DNA of 32,540 nucleotides from Verrucomicrobiota bacterium (GTDB lineage: Bacteria > Verrucomicrobiota > Verrucomicrobiia > Limisphaerales > JACRJY01), in the NCBI GenBank assembly GCA_016235585.1, contig JACRJY010000194.1:1-32540 (forward strand), read 5' to 3'. Position numbers and translations under genes: made by a program. The notes under the pieces are model-generated. The model saw nothing but the letters and a program-made list of their open reading frames with translations, ran no database searches and had not been told where the DNA came from. The first letter of the stretch is position 1, and every line of letters begins with the position of its first letter. Below, piece by piece: positions 29,951 to 32,540 of this stretch.

Positions 29951-30553
29951 TCAGCGGTCGAGCTTGAGCTCGCGGAGGAACTTGTCCGCGCACTCCTTGC
30001 AGTAGGTGTGCGTGAACTCGGCCTTCGAGTGGTGGGAGAGGTAGACTTCCAACTGCGTCCAGTAGCCCTTCACGTCGCGGATTTTTTTGCAGCAGGCGCA
30101 GATGGGGAGCAAGCCTTGGAGTTCTTTCACCTTGGCCAGGGCTTCCTCCAACTGGATGACGCGGTCTTGAAGTTCCTTCTGGAGGCTGACGACGCGCTCG
30201 CCGACGCGCAGGCGCGCGCGCAGCTCGGCGGAGTTGAAGGGCTTGGTGAGAAAGTCGTCCGCGCCGGCGGAGAGGCCGCTGACCTTGTCCTCGAGCGCGG
30301 ACTTGGCGGTGAGCAGGATGATGTGGAGCGGGCGCTGGCCAAGTTCGGCGCGGGCGCGGCGGCAGATTTCGTCGCCGTTGAGGCCGGGCATGTTCCAGTC
30401 CACGATGGCGAGGGCGGGGGCGTCGGGGCGCTGCAGTTCCGCCCAGGCGGCGTCGCCGTCGTTCGCGGCGACGACCTCGTAGTGCCACTTCTTGAGCATC
30501 GCCACGAGGGTGGTGCGCGTCACGGGTTCGTCGTCGGCGACCAGGATTTTCAT
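29951..30553 (-). CDS. Response regulator with C-terminal Cys-rich (CACCKKIRD) tail
   Basis: The protein is 200 aa. It has a receiver domain (1-125) with acidic pocket Asp7/Asp8, phospho-acceptor Asp52 (AIVDWNMPG), Thr in ILLTAKSALED and Lys in FLTKPFNSAELRARL. A coiled linker follows (LQKELQDRVIQLEEALAKVK). The tail reads LLPICACCKKIRDVKGYW, then THTYCKECADKFLREL. The two CxxC-like pairs could bind a metal; this tail recurs in PVC and deltaproteobacterial signalling proteins, function unknown. There is no DNA-binding output domain, so it probably acts by protein contact. Its ATG overlaps the stop of the Hpt gene (ATGA at 30553-30550), so the two are a phosphorelay pair. Confidence 0.93.
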   Translation of the reverse strand: MKILVADDEPVTRTTLVAMLKKWHYEVVAANDGDAAWAELQRPDAPALAIVDWNMPGLNGDEICRRARAELGQRPLHIILLTAKSALEDKVSGLSAGADDFLTKPFNSAELRARLRVGERVVSLQKELQDRVIQLEEALAKVKELQGLLPICACCKKIRDVKGYWTQLEVYLSHHSKAEFTHTYCKECADKFLRELKLDR

Positions 30554-30918
30554 GCGCCTTTCAACAGGGCTTCTAGCTCGCGCTGGACGGCGGCGACTTC
30601 CGTTTCAAGTTTCGGCACGGCGGCGACGGCGGTGGCGGCCTGCCCCTGGCGGGCGGGCTCCTCGACGTCGCGCGCGGCGGCGGCGGCGGTTTCAGCGTGA
30701 AGCTGGGCGAGCGCGCCCTTGAGCGTGTGGGCGTGGCGGGAAAGAGCGAGGGCGTCGCCGGCGGCGGCGGCGTCCCGGACGCCCTGGAGCTGGCCCGGCC
30801 CGGTTTCGAGAAACAGTCCGGCGATTTCCTTCAACAAATCCTCGTCGCCGCCAAGCTCTTCCAGCAGCGTGGCGCGGTCAATCACCGGCGGTCGGTTGGA
30901 GTCGGCGGCGGGGTTCAT
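30550..30918 (-). CDS. Hpt (histidine phosphotransfer) domain protein
   Basis: The protein is 122 aa from ATG 30918 (MNPAADSNRPPVIDRATLLE). The single Hpt four-helix-bundle domain includes LLEELGGDEDLLKEIAGLF, then the phosphorylated His64 in LSRHAHTLKGALAQL, followed by an Ala/Glu-rich helix (TEVAAVQRELEALLKGA). It receives phosphate from a kinase receiver and passes it to a response regulator. The downstream response regulator overlaps it by ATGA. No histidine kinase gene is in the window, so the kinase is encoded elsewhere. The frame is open further upstream, but the extension is non-homologous. Confidence 0.9.
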   Translation of the reverse strand: MNPAADSNRPPVIDRATLLEELGGDEDLLKEIAGLFLETGPGQLQGVRDAAAAGDALALSRHAHTLKGALAQLHAETAAAAARDVEEPARQGQAATAVAAVPKLETEVAAVQRELEALLKGA

Positions 30919-31215
30919 GCAGTGACGACAGTCGCCGCCGGGTGTCCGCCGATCTGGTTGGTGGCATGGTTGGGCACAGGTCTTGCCGCAGAAAATTGCA
31001 CCCCGGCGGGCGCGCTGCAACAAATTCCTTCCGCCGGGCCGCAAAATAATGGTTGCAATGCCGGGGGCTTGCCCGTATGAATCGCGCCGTTGCAGGTCCA
31101 ACCGCCGCATCCGCCGCAAGGTGGGATGAGTTCGACAGGCGGTTTTTCCAAACATTCACATTCGCAGTGGCTTCCCAGGTTCACCTGTAGGATTCACAGA
31201 TTTGAAGATCAGTTT

Positions 31216-32412
31216 ATGAGCAGACCAGACAAGTCAAACAACCGGACGGATCACCAGCGGTCGGACAACCAACGGCCAGACAAACAAGACAGCAAGCCCG
31301 GCATCTCCGTGCCGGAGCGCGGCTCCGGGTATCTCGAGGTCGCGGAAAAGGGCTTCGGCTTCCTCCGCTCGCCGGAGAACCGCTACCAGCCCAAGCCGTC
31401 GGACATCTTCGTCACGCCGGACTCCATCAAGCGCAGCTTCCTGCGCGAGGGCTGCCTGGTCGAGGGCGCGCTCCAGCCGCCCCACCGCGGCACCAGCCCG
31501 CAGCTCAAGGAGGTCATCAACGTCAACGGCGTGCCGTTCGACGAATACACGAAGCTCGTGCGCTTCGAGAACCTCACCTCCATTGACCCGATTGAGAAAT
31601 TCCGCCTGGAGACCACGCCGGATTTGATCGAGACGCGCGTCATTGATCTCGTCACCCCCATCGGCAAGGGCACGCGCGGCATCATCGTCGCGCCGCCGCG
31701 CACGGGCAAGACGACCATTCTCAAGCAGATCGCCAACGCCATCACGGAAAACCACCCGGAAGTCCACGCCATCGTGCTGCTCATTGATGAGCGGCCCGAG
31801 GAAGTCACTGACTTCCAGCGCAGCGTCAAGGCCGAGGTCATCGCCTCCTCGAACGATCAGGACTTGGAAACCCACGTGCGCCTCTCGCGCTTTATCATCG
31901 AGCGCTGCCGCCGGATGGTCGAGTGCAACAAGGACGTGTTCGTGCTGCTCGATTCCCTCACCCGCGTGGCCCGCGCCTACAACTCCGTCCACGGCGGCTC
32001 CGGCCGCACGATGACCGGCGGCGTGGACGCCCGCGCGCTGGAAATCCCGCGCAAGATGTTCGCCTCCGCGCGCAAGATCGAGGGCGGCGGCTCGCTGACC
32101 ATCCTCGCCACCGCGCTGGTGGACACCGGCAGCCGCATGGATGAACTCATTTTCCAAGAGTTCAAAGGCACCGGCAACATGGAGCTGATTCTCGACCGCA
32201 AGCTGTCGGATCGCCGCCTTTATCCCGCGATTGACATCCCGAAAAGCGGCACGCGCAAGGAGGAAAAACTTTTTGCGGCGAAGAACATCGAGCCGATTCG
32301 CAAGCTCCGCCGCATGATGGTGGACTTGAACCCCGTCGAGGCGATGGAAACCCTCACCGCCGCGCTCAAGAAGCACAAGACCAACGACGAACTGCTGGCG
32401 AAGCTGGTTTAA
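31216..32412 (+). CDS. rho: Transcription termination factor Rho
   Basis: The protein is 398 aa from ATG 31216 (MSRPDKSNNRTDHQRSDNQR). The hydrophilic, Asp/Arg/Gln-rich N-terminus replaces the helical bundle of longer Rho proteins. The OLD-fold RNA-binding (CSD-like) domain is SGYLEVAEKGFGFLRSPE...DIFVTPDSIKRSFLREG. The RecA-type ATPase has Walker A APPRTGKTT, Walker B VLLIDERPEEVTDF and the Q/R-loop region RTMTGGVDARALEIPRKMFA. The sequence GGGSLTILATALVDTGSRMD and EFKGTGNMEL are invariant family segments. It is a hexameric RNA helicase that ends transcription. A frame upstream from 31090 is open but not homologous. The A-rich ttgaagatcagttt before the ATG holds no strong Shine-Dalgarno. Confidence 0.97.
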   Translation: MSRPDKSNNRTDHQRSDNQRPDKQDSKPGISVPERGSGYLEVAEKGFGFLRSPENRYQPKPSDIFVTPDSIKRSFLREGCLVEGALQPPHRGTSPQLKEVINVNGVPFDEYTKLVRFENLTSIDPIEKFRLETTPDLIETRVIDLVTPIGKGTRGIIVAPPRTGKTTILKQIANAITENHPEVHAIVLLIDERPEEVTDFQRSVKAEVIASSNDQDLETHVRLSRFIIERCRRMVECNKDVFVLLDSLTRVARAYNSVHGGSGRTMTGGVDARALEIPRKMFASARKIEGGGSLTILATALVDTGSRMDELIFQEFKGTGNMELILDRKLSDRRLYPAIDIPKSGTRKEEKLFAAKNIEPIRKLRRMMVDLNPVEAMETLTAALKKHKTNDELLAKLV

Positions 32413-32439
32413 GAGCTTGTTTGAAAAAGAAAAACGCAG

Positions 32440-32466
32440 AAATCCCTTGATTTGACGGGCTTTTTT
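32440..32466 (+). terminator. Weak terminator-like hairpin after rho
   Basis: agaaatccc can pair with gggcttttt (one mismatch, one G-U) around a ~10-base loop, followed by T-rich sequence, about 30 bases after the rho stop. The stem is mostly A-T, so this is a tentative call. Confidence 0.3.
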
Positions 32467-32500
32467 CGCAGCTTTCATTCGCGGCAGCGCTGTTCAGGCG

Positions 32501-32540
32501 ATGAAAATCGCCGCTTACGACACCGACCTCACCCACGACC
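32501..32540 (+). CDS. Start of an unidentified gene, cut by window edge
   Basis: An ATG at 32501 opens a frame MKIAAYDTDLTHD that runs off the right edge. Only 13 codons are visible. The beginning MKIAxY resembles the first strand of several Rossmann enzymes, including D-2-hydroxyacid dehydrogenases, but 13 residues cannot establish identity. Confidence 0.4.
   Translation, partial: MKIAAYDTDLTHD

Noticed and set aside
28782..30488. 568-aa fusion of response-regulator-like and ABC ATPase frames
   Set aside because: The N-terminal part is an out-of-frame shadow of the response regulator gene; the ATPase begins at 29915.

Overview
The window is a GC-rich bacterial chromosome segment. It probably comes from a Verrucomicrobiota (PVC-group) genome, perhaps a Pedosphaera/Limisphaerales-like lineage. 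This is inferred from the gene types: secreted formylglycine sulfatases, FAD_oxidored-type secreted oxidoreductases, an N-acylglucosamine-2-epimerase-family protein, a long Asn/Gly/Ser repeat surface protein with a Ca-binding LDLDGDGIDDGW tail, and a response regulator with a CACCKKIRD tail. Most start codons lack a recognisable Shine-Dalgarno sequence. No rRNA, tRNA or CRISPR array was seen.

Left part (1-4200): a sulfatase N-terminus runs off the left edge on the minus strand. It is followed by a 67-aa conserved-looking small protein, an XRE-type regulator, and a 923-aa secreted repeat protein transcribed divergently from the regulator.

Central part (4244-18313): nine minus-strand genes are packed head to tail, several sharing ATGA stop/start overlaps. 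In transcription order they are a Tat-exported polysaccharide pyruvyl transferase-like protein, a FAD oxidoreductase with a golvesin-type C-terminal domain, an 1144-aa three-module sialidase-like protein, a second FAD oxidoreductase, a glycerophosphodiester phosphodiesterase, a sulfatase, a kelch (NanM-like) protein, a small membrane protein and an AGE-family epimerase. Almost all carry export signals; the epimerase looks cytosolic. The set reads as an envelope-located pathway for a sulfated, possibly sialylated or acylamino-sugar-containing glycan. The substrate is inferred, not shown.

Housekeeping part (18502-23827, plus strand): pyruvate/2-oxoacid dehydrogenase E2, E3, a PTS EIIA-like protein and arginyl-tRNA synthetase. 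The E1 subunit is not in the window.

Accessory island (23828-25401): a decayed RelE/HigB-type toxin remnant follows argS in frame. Its antitoxin carries an internal TAG, an intact MazE/MazF-like pair follows, then a fragment resembling the PriA C-terminus and a lower-GC membrane-protein gene.

Right part (25460-32540): nitrilase-family amidase, transaldolase, a secreted PQQ-type beta-propeller protein, an Hpt - response regulator - ABC ATPase minus-strand cluster, and the rho terminator factor. A further gene just begins at the right edge.

The most unusual theme is repeat invasion. A 71-bp cloverleaf-shaped palindromic element sits in frame inside the sulfatase. A ~100-bp double-palindrome element sits in frame inside the AGE epimerase. 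Four AATCCAG heptamers sit in frame inside argS. An ACACGGAT-type repeat family sits at several gene borders, including a 36-nt inverted pair between the nitrilase and transaldolase genes.
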